Part shown: positions 54,575-62,929 of the stretch, piece by piece | Layout of the letters: the number at the start of each line of letters is the position of its first letter | How positions within the stretch are numbered: the stretch's first letter is position 1 | Source: Curtobacterium sp. VKM Ac-2922 | GTDB taxonomy: Bacteria; Actinomycetota; Actinomycetes; Actinomycetales; Microbacteriaceae | Direction of reading: 5' to 3' | NCBI RefSeq assembly: GCF_022815645.1 | Contig: NZ_JALGRO010000009.1 | Location: 1-64,000 of the forward strand | DNA: 64,000 nt | The notes under the pieces: generated by a model | Databases searched by the model: none | The model's input: only the letters and a program-made list of their open reading frames with translations | What the model was told of the DNA's origin: nothing | Program-made: the position numbers and the translations under genes

Positions 54575-54602
54575 GTCGGTGGTTTCGGCCATAATGGACG
54601 TT

Positions 54603-55232
54603 GTGACAAGCACCCCTCTCTCCAGACCAGCCAGCGGTACGGTCCTCAACAGGCCGAACCCCGTTGCCGTGGGGACGATCGTGTGGCTCGGCAGCGAGGT
54701 CATGTTCTTCGCTGGCCTGTTCGCGATCTACTTCACGCTGCGCAGCACCTCCCCCGAGCTCTGGGCGACCGAGACGTCCCACCTCGAAGTGCCCTTCGCG
54801 TCGGTCAACACGATCGTGCTGGTGCTGTCCAGCTTCGCTTGCCAGTTCGCGGTCTTCGCTGCCGAGCGGTTCCAGGTGCACCGCACCAGCTGGAAGCCGA
54901 CCGACTGGGGCATGACGGAGTGGTTCTTCGTCACGTACTGCATGGGCGCACTGTTCGTCTGCGGCCAGATCTTCGAGTACGCCAACCTGTGGCACGAGGG
55001 CATCACGCTCTCCTCGAGCGCCTACGGCTCCGCGTTCTACTTCACCACCGGGTTCCACGGACTCCACGTGACCGGCGGGCTCATCGCGTTCCTCCTGACC
55101 CTGGGCCGCGGCTTCGCTGCCAAGAACTTCGGTCACAAGGAAGCCACCACCGCGATCGTCGTGTCGTACTACTGGCACTTCGTCGACGTGGTCTGGATCG
55201 GCCTCTTCGCCGTCATTTACCTTCTCAAGTAG
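54603..55232 (+). CDS. ctaE: Cytochrome c oxidase subunit III
   Basis: The 209-residue membrane protein is subunit III of the aa3-type terminal oxidase. It has five hydrophobic helices and characteristic residues [10 protein letters not shown] and FHGLHVTGG with [11 protein letters not shown] near the end. GTG at 54603 is chosen because CATAAT sits seven bases upstream. An ATG at 54594 would add three residues. It heads the ctaE-qcrCAB cluster, whose products form the actinobacterial bcc-aa3 supercomplex. Confidence 0.94.
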   Translation: MTSTPLSRPASGTVLNRPNPVAVGTIVWLGSEVMFFAGLFAIYFTLRSTSPELWATETSHLEVPFASVNTIVLVLSSFACQFAVFAAERFQVHRTSWKPTDWGMTEWFFVTYCMGALFVCGQIFEYANLWHEGITLSSSAYGSAFYFTTGFHGLHVTGGLIAFLLTLGRGFAAKNFGHKEATTAIVVSYYWHFVDVVWIGLFAVIYLLK

Positions 55233-55253
55233 GAAACGGACAGCACCCACAGC

Positions 55254-56060
55254 ATGTTCAACAGAACCAAGAACAAGAAGGGCCGTCGCTCGCCGATGGC
55301 GACCGTCTCGCTCATCGTCGTCGGTCTCATGACCACCGGCGGGGCGTACGCGCTGTTCAGCTCGTCGGCCAACGCGGACGACAGCGTCAGCACGGTCGCG
55401 GCGTCGAGCCAGTCCCAGGTGAACCAGGGCGAGAAGCTCTTCGCCTCGAACTGCGCGACCTGCCACGGCCTGTCGGCGCAGGGCACGGGTGAAGGCCCCT
55501 CGCTCATCGGTGTCGGTGCGGCGTCGGTCGACTTCCAGGTCGGGACCGGTCGCATGCCGATGGCAGCATCGGGCCCGCAGGCCGAAGAGAAGCCGTCGCA
55601 GTTCACCAACGAGCAGGTCGACCAGCTCGCGGCGTACGTCGCCTCGCTGGGCCCCGGTCCCGCCGTGCCGTCCACCTCGCTGACCAAGGGCGGCGGTGAC
55701 GCTGCCGAGGGTGCCGAGCTCTTCCGCATCAACTGCGCCATGTGCCACAACGTGGCCGGCGCCGGTGGCGCGCTGACCGAGGGCAAGTACGCGCCGAAGC
55801 TCACGGACGTCTCCGGCAAGCACATCTACGAGGCCATGCTCACCGGCCCGCAGAACATGCCGGTGTTCAACGACCTGAACATCACGCCGCAGCAGAAGGC
55901 CGACATCATCACGTACCTCAAGTACGTGCAGGACAACTCCTCGCCCGGCGGCTTCGGCCTCGGTGCCATCGGTCCGGTGGCCGAGGGTCTGTTCATCTGG
56001 ATCTTCGGACTGGGCGCGGTCGTCGCGATGACCGTCTGGCTCACCGCGAAGTCCAACTGA
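55254..56060 (+). CDS. qcrC: Di-haem cytochrome c subunit of the bcc complex
   Basis: The 268-residue protein anchors at the membrane at both ends (an N-terminal helix about residues 15-36 and a C-terminal helix about 246-265). It carries two haem-binding CxxCH sites, Cys67-Cys70-His71 and Cys161-Cys164-His165. The second haem lets actinobacteria pass electrons to the oxidase without a soluble cytochrome c. It is followed by qcrA after 33 bp. No strong Shine-Dalgarno is visible before the ATG. Confidence 0.95.
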   Translation: MFNRTKNKKGRRSPMATVSLIVVGLMTTGGAYALFSSSANADDSVSTVAASSQSQVNQGEKLFASNCATCHGLSAQGTGEGPSLIGVGAASVDFQVGTGRMPMAASGPQAEEKPSQFTNEQVDQLAAYVASLGPGPAVPSTSLTKGGGDAAEGAELFRINCAMCHNVAGAGGALTEGKYAPKLTDVSGKHIYEAMLTGPQNMPVFNDLNITPQQKADIITYLKYVQDNSSPGGFGLGAIGPVAEGLFIWIFGLGAVVAMTVWLTAKSN

Positions 56061-56093
56061 TCGTCCGTGTCGCACGACACTGAAGGGAACACC

Positions 56094-57158
56094 ATGGCAG
56101 AGCACGACGACGAGGCAGTGACCTCGTCCTCGGCTGTCGAGAAGCACGACTCGACGGAGCCGGTCGGCACCGCGGTCCTGCCCGCGGAACCGTTCGAGAA
56201 CCCGGGCGAGCCGCCGCACCGCGCGCGTCGCACCGACGTCGACCCCAAGAAGCAGCGCCTGGCCGAACGTCAGGTCGCCACGTTCTTCTACCTGTCGATC
56301 GTGGGCAGTGTCCTGTCGATCGCCGCGTACGTCGCGTTCCCGATCCGTTCGGACGACTTCGGCACGGTCCGCAGCGCCAACCTGTGGCTGGGCCTGTCCA
56401 TCTCGCTCGCCCTGCTCGCGCTGGGCCTGGGCGCGGTCTACTGGTCGAAGTCGCTCGTCAGCGACCGCGAGATCACCGAGATGCGCCACCCCACGCGTGG
56501 CACCGAAGCGACTCGGGCGAAGGCCGTCGAGGCCTTCCAGCTCGCCGACAAGGAGTCCGGCTTCAGCCGTCGCAAGCTGATCCGCAACTCGATGATCGGT
56601 GCGCTCGTCGCGTTCCCCCTGCCCGGCATCGTGCTCGTGCGTGACCTCGCACCCGCTGCCGACCCGAACGAGCTGCTCCGCCACACCATGTGGGCCAAGG
56701 GCACGCGGCTCACGAAGGACCCGACGGGTCTCCCGATCAAGGCGTCCGACGTCACGATCGGCTCCGTCTTCCACGTCATCCCCGACGGTCTCCTCGACAA
56801 GGAGCACATGCTCGAGGAGAAGGCGAAGGCCGCGGTGCTCCTCATGCGCCTCGACCCGAAGGACCTCAACCCCTCGAAGGGTCGTGAGAACTGGGGGTAC
56901 GACGGCATCGTCGCGTACTCCAAGATCTGCACCCACGTCGGTTGCCCGGTCGCGCTCTACGAGCAGCAGACGCACCACCTGCTGTGCCCCTGTCACCAGT
57001 CCACCTTCGACGTCTCGAACAACTGCGACGTCATCTTCGGCCCGGCGGCACGCCCCCTCCCCCAACTTCCGATCGCGATCGACGACGACGGCTACCTGGT
57101 TGCGCAGAGCGACTTCCACGAGCCGGTCGGACCGTCATTCTGGGAGCGTGAACGCTGA
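56094..57158 (+). CDS. qcrA: Rieske iron-sulphur subunit of the bcc complex
   Basis: The 354-residue subunit is of the long actinobacterial type, with three membrane helices (about residues 60-80, 95-115 and 165-185) and an acidic N-terminal tail. The 2Fe-2S site is CTHVGC with CPCHQS near residues 285-305. GAAGGGA precedes the ATG at 56094. The stop overlaps the qcrB start (TGATG at 57156-57160). Confidence 0.95.
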   Translation: MAEHDDEAVTSSSAVEKHDSTEPVGTAVLPAEPFENPGEPPHRARRTDVDPKKQRLAERQVATFFYLSIVGSVLSIAAYVAFPIRSDDFGTVRSANLWLGLSISLALLALGLGAVYWSKSLVSDREITEMRHPTRGTEATRAKAVEAFQLADKESGFSRRKLIRNSMIGALVAFPLPGIVLVRDLAPAADPNELLRHTMWAKGTRLTKDPTGLPIKASDVTIGSVFHVIPDGLLDKEHMLEEKAKAAVLLMRLDPKDLNPSKGRENWGYDGIVAYSKICTHVGCPVALYEQQTHHLLCPCHQSTFDVSNNCDVIFGPAARPLPQLPIAIDDDGYLVAQSDFHEPVGPSFWERER

Positions 57159-58840
57159 TGACCAGCACCACCACCACGAGCGCACCGACGACCAGCACCA
57201 CCAAGCCGGCACCGGAGCGTGGATCCCGCATCATCGGCGGGGTCGCCAACTACATCGACGAGCGCACCAGCATCTCCGGGTTGGTGAAAGAGGTCGGGCG
57301 CAAGATCTTCCCCGACCACTGGAGCTTCATGCTCGGTGAGGTCGCGCTCTACTCGTTCGTCGTGATCCTGCTCTCGGGCACGTTCCTGACGTTCTTCTTC
57401 GGCGCCTCGATGACCGAGGTCGTCTACAACGGCTCCTACGTGCCGCTCAAGGGCGTCGAGATGTCCACGGCGCTGCAGTCGACGCTGAACATCTCGTTCG
57501 ACATCCGCGGTGGGCTCTTCGTCCGGCAGATCCACCACTGGGCAGCCCTGCTGTTCGTGGCCTCGGTGATGCTGCACATGGCCCGCGTGTTCTTCACCGG
57601 TGCCTTCCGCAAGCCGCGCGAGCTCAACTGGGTCTTCGGCTTCGTGCTGTGGATCCTGGCCATGGCCGAGGGCTTCACGGGCTACTCGCTCCCCGACGAC
57701 CTGCTCTCCGGCAACGGTCTGCGCATCATCGTCGGCATGATCGAGGGCGTGCCGGTGATCGGCGTCTGGATCGGCTACATCCTGTTCGGTGGTGAGTTCC
57801 CCGGAACCGCCATCGTGGGCCGCCTGTACACGCTCCACATCCTGTTGCTGCCCGCCATCCTGGTGGCGGTGCTCGGTGTCCACCTCGTGCTCGTCGTGAT
57901 CAACAAGCACACGCAGTACGCCGGACCCGGCAAGACGAACGACAACGTCGTGGGTGTCCCGATCCTCCCGGCGTTCGCCGCGAAGGCCGGTGGCTTCTTC
58001 TTCATCGTCGCGGGCATCCTGGCCCTCATCGCGTCGCTGTTCACGATCAACCCGATCTGGAACTACGGCCCGTACGACCCGTCCCCGGTGTCCGCCGGTA
58101 CGCAGCCTGACTGGTACATCGGCTTCGCCGACGGTGCGCTCCGTCTGGTGCCGCCGCACTGGGAGGTCGTGTGGTTCGGCTACACGGTGTCGTTCAACCT
58201 GCTGGTGCCGATCGCGGTCCTCATGGGCCTCATCGTGGCGATGTTCGTCTACCCGTTCGTCGAGGCCTGGGTCACCGGGGACAAGCGTGAGCACCACATC
58301 GCTGACCGTCCCCGCAACGCCCCGACGCGTACGGCGTTCGGCGCAGCCGGTGTCACGCTCTACGCAAGCCTGTGGGCCGCGGCGAGCTCGGACATCATCG
58401 CGACGCACTTCATGGTGTCGATCGACCACGTGATCCACGTGATCCAGGCCACGACGGTCCTCGGTCCGTTCGTCGCCTTCTGGATCGCCAAGCGCGTCTG
58501 CCTGGCGCTGCAGAAGAAGGACCGCGAGATCGTGCTGCACGGCTACGAGTCGGGCCGCATCGTCCGCCTGCCGCACGGCGAGTACATCGAGGTGCACGAG
58601 CAGCTCGACGAGTACGAGCGCTGGAAGCTCCTGCAGTTCGAGGAGTACAAGCCGCTCATGATCCGTCCGAACGCCAAGGGACAGATCACGCCGGTGCAGA
58701 AGGTCCGTGCAGGTGTGTCGCGCTTCTTCTTCGAGGACCGCATCGCGCCGGTCTCGAAGACCGAGCTCGAGGCAGCACACGCCGCGCACCACGGCCCCGA
58801 GGTCGAGGGCGCGCACCAGGCACCCCAGGTCGGCCGGTAA
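57158..58840 (+). CDS. qcrB: Cytochrome b subunit of the bcc complex
   Basis: The 560-residue membrane subunit binds two haems b. The haem ligand regions are visible (IHHWAALLFVASVMLHMAR and YTLHILLLPAILVAVLGVHL), and a quinol-site PEWY-like motif reads QPDWYIGF. A long C-terminal extension with conserved charged residues is typical of actinobacteria. A strong hairpin with a TTTC tail follows, ending the ctaE-qcrCAB unit. Confidence 0.96.
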   Translation: MTSTTTTSAPTTSTTKPAPERGSRIIGGVANYIDERTSISGLVKEVGRKIFPDHWSFMLGEVALYSFVVILLSGTFLTFFFGASMTEVVYNGSYVPLKGVEMSTALQSTLNISFDIRGGLFVRQIHHWAALLFVASVMLHMARVFFTGAFRKPRELNWVFGFVLWILAMAEGFTGYSLPDDLLSGNGLRIIVGMIEGVPVIGVWIGYILFGGEFPGTAIVGRLYTLHILLLPAILVAVLGVHLVLVVINKHTQYAGPGKTNDNVVGVPILPAFAAKAGGFFFIVAGILALIASLFTINPIWNYGPYDPSPVSAGTQPDWYIGFADGALRLVPPHWEVVWFGYTVSFNLLVPIAVLMGLIVAMFVYPFVEAWVTGDKREHHIADRPRNAPTRTAFGAAGVTLYASLWAAASSDIIATHFMVSIDHVIHVIQATTVLGPFVAFWIAKRVCLALQKKDREIVLHGYESGRIVRLPHGEYIEVHEQLDEYERWKLLQFEEYKPLMIRPNAKGQITPVQKVRAGVSRFFFEDRIAPVSKTELEAAHAAHHGPEVEGAHQAPQVGR

Positions 58841-58854
58841 CACTTCTCGGCAAG

Positions 58855-58901
58855 AACGAACCAGCCCCTCGTCCACTTCGTGGTCGGGGGGCTGTTTCGT
58901 T
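58855..58901 (+). terminator. Intrinsic terminator after qcrB
   Basis: AACGAA-C-CAGCCCC pairs with GGGGCTG-T-TTCGTT, and inner CCAC/GTGG bases can extend the stem. The T-containing arm (GTTTCGTT) follows the G/C core, giving a classical terminator shape 15 bp after the qcrB stop. Confidence 0.82.
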
Positions 58902-59051
58902 CGCCTCATTTCGAGAAATGCCGCTTCCGGTTCATCTCCGGTTCAGGACTCTGTGTTGGACTGCTCCAGGACGATGTGGCAAGGTGTTGCACCGTGCACT
59001 CCCCCAGCGGGAGATCCTCTGCCGAGGAACCACCAACGGAATGAGAACCCG

Positions 59052-60011
59052 ATGGACGCCCGGACGGCCGAACACCCCAGGCCGAACCACTTCCTGCTCC
59101 ACCTCAGCGACACGCACCTGATCGCTGGTGATGGTGACCTGTACGGAGCGGTGGACTCCGCTGCGCGACTGCAGCAGATCATCGACGACATCGAAGCCTC
59201 GGGCGCCCGCCCGGAAGCGATCGTCGTGACCGGTGACGTCGCCGACAAGGGCGAGCCCGGTGCCTACGCTCGGGTGCGGCAGATCATCGAGCCGGCCGCG
59301 GAGCGCATCGGTGCCCAGGTCATCTGGGCGATGGGCAACCACGACGAGCGGGGCGCCTTCCGGCAGGAGCTCTTCGGCCTGCACCCCACGGACCGCCCCG
59401 TGGACTTCGTGTACGACGTCAACGGGCTGCGGGTCATCACGCTCGACACCAGCGTCCCCGGTGAGCACTACGGCATCGTGACGCCCGAGCAGCTCGACTG
59501 GCTCGCCGAGGTCCTGTCCGAGGCAGCGCCCCACGGCACGGTCCTGGCGATGCACCACCCGCCGGTCCCCAGCGTGCAGGACCTCACCGTTCTGGTGGAG
59601 CTCCGCGACCAGCGGTCGTTGGCCGAGGTCGTCGAGGGCTCCGACGTGCTGACGATCATCGCCGGTCACCTGCACTACTCGACGAGCGCCGTGTTCGCCG
59701 GCATCCCCGTCTCGGTCGCCAGCGCCACGTGCTACACGCAGGACCTCAACGAGTTCCAGCGCGGGACCCGCGGTCGTGACGGTGCTCAGTCCTTCAACCT
59801 GGTGCACGTGTACGGCCACAACGTGGTGCACTCGGTCGTGCCGATCGGGCAGTACGCCACGGTCGGCGAGCCGGTCTCCGCCGAGCAGACCGCCGCCAAG
59901 CTCGCGGCGGCCGGTGTCGTCATCCCCGCTGCGGTCGAGCCGGCTCCGGTCACGTCGAGCATCCCCGTCTTCACGCTCGACTCGGTGCCGGTCTCCCCCG
60001 TCCACCGCTGA
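59052..60011 (+). CDS. Metallophosphoesterase (CpdA-like 3',5'-cyclic nucleotide phosphodiesterase)
   Basis: The 319-residue enzyme has the calcineurin-type metal motifs HLSDTHL, VVTGDVADKG, AMGNHDERG, MHHPPVP and IAGHLHYS in the CpdA order. Related proteins hydrolyse cAMP or phospholipid-like esters, so the substrate is not certain. The C-terminal 50 residues (from EPVSAEQTAAKL) form a tail outside the core. The upstream 150 bp show no clear promoter; the ribosome-binding site is weak. Confidence 0.82.
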   Translation: MDARTAEHPRPNHFLLHLSDTHLIAGDGDLYGAVDSAARLQQIIDDIEASGARPEAIVVTGDVADKGEPGAYARVRQIIEPAAERIGAQVIWAMGNHDERGAFRQELFGLHPTDRPVDFVYDVNGLRVITLDTSVPGEHYGIVTPEQLDWLAEVLSEAAPHGTVLAMHHPPVPSVQDLTVLVELRDQRSLAEVVEGSDVLTIIAGHLHYSTSAVFAGIPVSVASATCYTQDLNEFQRGTRGRDGAQSFNLVHVYGHNVVHSVVPIGQYATVGEPVSAEQTAAKLAAAGVVIPAAVEPAPVTSSIPVFTLDSVPVSPVHR

Positions 60012-60045
60012 GGCGCTGCGCCCGACGTCGGCCCGCGACCCGGAC

Positions 60046-60165
60046 GTGTGCCGGTGGGGCGACGTGGTCGATGTCGTACGACAGCGGTGGTGTCGTACGG
60101 GCGGATGTGTGCCGGTGGGGCGACGTGGTCGATGTCGAACGACGCGATGGTGTCGCGCGGGCGGT
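60046..60165. repeat. Tandem pair of family 3 elements (GTCGATGTCGTACGAC)
   Basis: A 61-bp unit beginning GTGTGCCGGTGGGGCGACGT occurs at 60046 and 60107. The first holds the perfect palindrome TGTCGTACGACA; the second has GTCGAACGAC. Spacing and sequence match the pair at 17412-17510. Both pairs fall between the 3' ends of convergent genes; here these are the phosphodiesterase and Stealth genes. The rest of the 239-bp gap shows no gene. Confidence 0.8.
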
Positions 60166-60250
60166 ATCCGCTGGCACCGCCCCCAGGGCCGGGCTCCGGC
60201 GCCGGGCTCGCAGGCTCGCCAGGAGCGCTCGAGCCGGCCGCTGACGCGCC

Positions 60251-61804
60251 CTAGACGCTCGGCCGCTCCCACGGTGCTGGGAAGGGGAAGTACCGCTCGA
60301 GGAAGTCGGTGACCTTCGTCATCCGCTCGTCGTCGCTGACCTCGGGGAAGCTGCCGTCGTTCAGGCAGAAGAAGTCGGCGTTGCGCTTCTTCACCAGGTC
60401 CTCGAGCTCGCGCAGACCCGCCACCATCGTCGTGTCGATGTACCGCACCGGCGCGTTCTCCTGCACGATGGCCCGACCCGTCAACAGCGCGTAGTAGTGG
60501 TAGAGCGAGTTCGTCACCGAGATGTTCTCGGCCGCGCGGAAGCGTGAGGCCGCCGTGGCGCGGAACTCGTCCGCGAACTCGTGTTCCATCTCGGTCATGA
60601 TGCTGGCACGCAGGGGTGTGGGTGCGTGCTCGAGGTGGCGCGTGGTCACGGCGCCGAACCGCTGCTGCAGCAGACGACGGTTCACCCGGGCGGAGTTCTC
60701 GAAGCCGCTGCGTCGTGGGTTGTTCGAGCCGAGTCCGATCCTGGTGATCGCCACGATGAACTTGCTCACGGAGCCCGGGCTGAAGAACACCGACGGGTCG
60801 ACCTGGCGCCCGAAGAACATGTCGTCGTTCGAGTAGATGAAGTGCTCGCTGATGCCCGGGATGTGGTGCAGCTGCGACTCGACGGCCTGCGAGTTGTGCG
60901 TGGGCAGCACGGACGGGTCGGCGAAGAACTCCTCGCTCCGCACGATCCGGACCCGCGGGTGGTCGGCCAGCCATTCGGGTGCCGGTGAGTCGGTGGCGAT
61001 GTAGATCGTCCGGACCCACGGCGCGTACATGTAGACCGAGCGCAGCGCGTACTTCAGCTCGTTGATCTGCCGGAAACGGGCGGGTGCGTCGTCGCCCTCG
61101 CCCAGGACGGCTGAGGACTGCGCTGCCTGGCGTGCGCGCTGGTACTCGACGGCGTTGCCGTCGACCCACGAGAAGACGATGTCGATCGGGAACCGGATGT
61201 CCGACACGTGGTCGTCGAACATGTGCTCGACGGTCTGCCAGGTGCGGCCGTAGCGCTCGATGTCGACCAGGTCGAACTCCTCGATCGGCAGGCTGCGACG
61301 CATCAGGGCGTTCTCGACCGGTGCCAGGACCTCGGTCTCGGTCACCCGCCAGAACTCGAGCTGGACGCTGGTCTCGGCACCGTAGCGCAGCCGGCCGAGC
61401 GGCTCGAGACGGGGTCGGAACACCCGCAGGACGGGCTGGTCGACCGGCCCGAGCCCGTCGTCGACGACCAGGACGGCCGGTTCGCCCGGCGGCTTGGCGT
61501 AGAACGGTTCACCGACGGCGGCGTCCATGATCGCCGACTCGGCACGCTGGCGGTCGCGTTCGTCGATCGCGATGACGGGGCGCTGGTCGTTGCCCCGGAT
61601 GAGCAGGTGGTCGACGTCGCCGGCGGTGAGCGCGTCGTCGAGGAACAGCAGGTCCTCGATCATCGACTGCTGCGGCGTGAGGTGGCCGTTCAGCAGCGTG
61701 AAACGGCCTTTGCGGAGGACGACGTCGGGCCGGTCGAGACCGCCGGAGGACGGTCGAGGGTTCAGCAGAGGACTCTCGGTCTCCGGCTTGGTCTCGTTGC
61801 TCAT
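60251..61804 (-). CDS. Stealth-family sugar-phosphotransferase
   Basis: The 517-residue protein has the four conserved regions of the Stealth family. Region 1-2 is IDIVFSWVDGNAVEYQ (about residue 212), followed by RDFQINEL-like RFRQINELKYALRSVYMYAPWV. Region 3 is HFIYSNDDMFFGR (residues about 320), and region 4 includes KKRNADFFCLNDG near the end. Members transfer hexose-1-phosphate from UDP-sugars to build phosphodiester-linked capsule or cell-wall polymers. TAGGAT (complement of 61851-61856) about 47 bp upstream is a likely -10, and it overlaps the stop codon of the preceding gene. Confidence 0.88.
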   Translation of the reverse strand: MSNETKPETESPLLNPRPSSGGLDRPDVVLRKGRFTLLNGHLTPQQSMIEDLLFLDDALTAGDVDHLLIRGNDQRPVIAIDERDRQRAESAIMDAAVGEPFYAKPPGEPAVLVVDDGLGPVDQPVLRVFRPRLEPLGRLRYGAETSVQLEFWRVTETEVLAPVENALMRRSLPIEEFDLVDIERYGRTWQTVEHMFDDHVSDIRFPIDIVFSWVDGNAVEYQRARQAAQSSAVLGEGDDAPARFRQINELKYALRSVYMYAPWVRTIYIATDSPAPEWLADHPRVRIVRSEEFFADPSVLPTHNSQAVESQLHHIPGISEHFIYSNDDMFFGRQVDPSVFFSPGSVSKFIVAITRIGLGSNNPRRSGFENSARVNRRLLQQRFGAVTTRHLEHAPTPLRASIMTEMEHEFADEFRATAASRFRAAENISVTNSLYHYYALLTGRAIVQENAPVRYIDTTMVAGLRELEDLVKKRNADFFCLNDGSFPEVSDDERMTKVTDFLERYFPFPAPWERPSV

Positions 61805-61853
61805 CCATGCCCATCTGATCAGGTGGTCGGACCCTGCGTCCGCCCCTGTGATC

Positions 61854-62342
61854 CTACCGGGCGGGGGTGTCGTGTGCTGATCGAGGGACCTTGACGGCGA
61901 TGCCGACCACGATGAACACCGCAGCGGCCACGATCTGCAGCGCCGCCCACACCTGCCCCGGGATCGGGACGGTGACGAGCGGGTTCCAGCAGACGGCCAC
62001 GGCGGCCGTCACCGCGATCGCCCACCACGTGCGACCCCGGAGCGCGAACACGAGCACGATGAGGGCCAGGACGGTGATCCCCCAGCGCACGGCGACGAAG
62101 GCGGGTGCGTCGAGCAGCGCCACGCAGGCGAGCAGCACGATCGCCGCCAGCAGTGACGGCGCGAGGGCCGGGCGGGTGTAGTCCGGCAGGTCCGGCTTCC
62201 CGCCACCGCGACCACGGGAGGCCGCAGCGCCGAAGGACGCGCCCGACCCAGCCGTCGACGACGGCGAGCCCGAACGAGACCCGGACCCGCCGGACGGCCG
62301 CAGGGACGATCCGACCTGGGGCCGCCCCTTCCGGCCGGCCAT
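61854..62342 (-). CDS. Small membrane protein, unknown function
   Basis: The 162-residue protein begins with a basic, Ser/Gly-rich disordered region of about 50 residues (SGGSGSRSGSPSS). Four membrane helices follow in a compact block (about residues 58-155), with a short tail. It resembles the uncharacterised small actinobacterial membrane family DUF6804-like, from memory only. The ATG overlaps the GDSL stop (TGATG), so it belongs to the same minus-strand operon as the GDSL hydrolase and the SDR/DUF2867 gene. Confidence 0.7.
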   Translation of the reverse strand: MAGRKGRPQVGSSLRPSGGSGSRSGSPSSTAGSGASFGAAASRGRGGGKPDLPDYTRPALAPSLLAAIVLLACVALLDAPAFVAVRWGITVLALIVLVFALRGRTWWAIAVTAAVAVCWNPLVTVPIPGQVWAALQIVAAAVFIVVGIAVKVPRSAHDTPAR

Positions 62343-62929
62343 CAGGCCGAGGCCTCGTCCAGCTCGATCGCCGTGATGGGGCGGGACATGGGCGGCAGAC
62401 CCCGCAGCCGCTCGAGCGCGGGCACGAGTTCGGCCGTGTAGGCGCGGTAGCCCTCGTCGGTCAGGTGGAGTCCGTCGTCGGTGAACTGCGCGGCGAGGTG
62501 GTCGCCGTCGGCCAGTGCGGGCCAGACGTCGAGGTACTGCGCGTGGCAGGTCGCCACGAACTGCCGCAGGTGCCGGTTGGCCTCTTCGATGCGGGGCGCG
62601 TACTCGGCCTGACGCGGCAGGACCGACACGAGCAGCAACCGCACGCCCGGAAGCTCACGTCGCAGCGTCACGAGGATCGTCTCGACGTTGCGGACGACGT
62701 GCTCGGCGCTCTTGCGGTGGTTGCCGAAGTCGTTCGTCCCGATCAACAGGACGATCACGTCGGGTGCTGCCTGCACGATGTCGTCGAGTCGCTCGAGGAC
62801 ACCGTCCGTCGTGTCGCCGTTCACCCCGCGGTTGTCGGTGCGCTCGTCGGGGAGCCGCTCGGCCCAGGATCCGCCTGCGGTGACGCTGTCCCCCAGGAAC
62901 AGGACCAGTCCGCGTTCGTCGTCGCTCAT
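62342..62929 (-). CDS. SGNH/GDSL hydrolase
   Basis: The 195-residue esterase-like protein has the block motifs of the SGNH fold: GDSVTAGGSWAERL (nucleophile Ser), RGVNGDTTDG (Gly), IGTNDFGNH (Asn) and DGLHLTDEGYRAY (Asp/His). It likely hydrolyses an acyl ester; no signal peptide is present. GAGGAGG lies four bases before the ATG. It overlaps the upstream gene by four bases and the downstream membrane gene by one. Confidence 0.9.
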   Translation of the reverse strand: MSDDERGLVLFLGDSVTAGGSWAERLPDERTDNRGVNGDTTDGVLERLDDIVQAAPDVIVLLIGTNDFGNHRKSAEHVVRNVETILVTLRRELPGVRLLLVSVLPRQAEYAPRIEEANRHLRQFVATCHAQYLDVWPALADGDHLAAQFTDDGLHLTDEGYRAYTAELVPALERLRGLPPMSRPITAIELDEASA

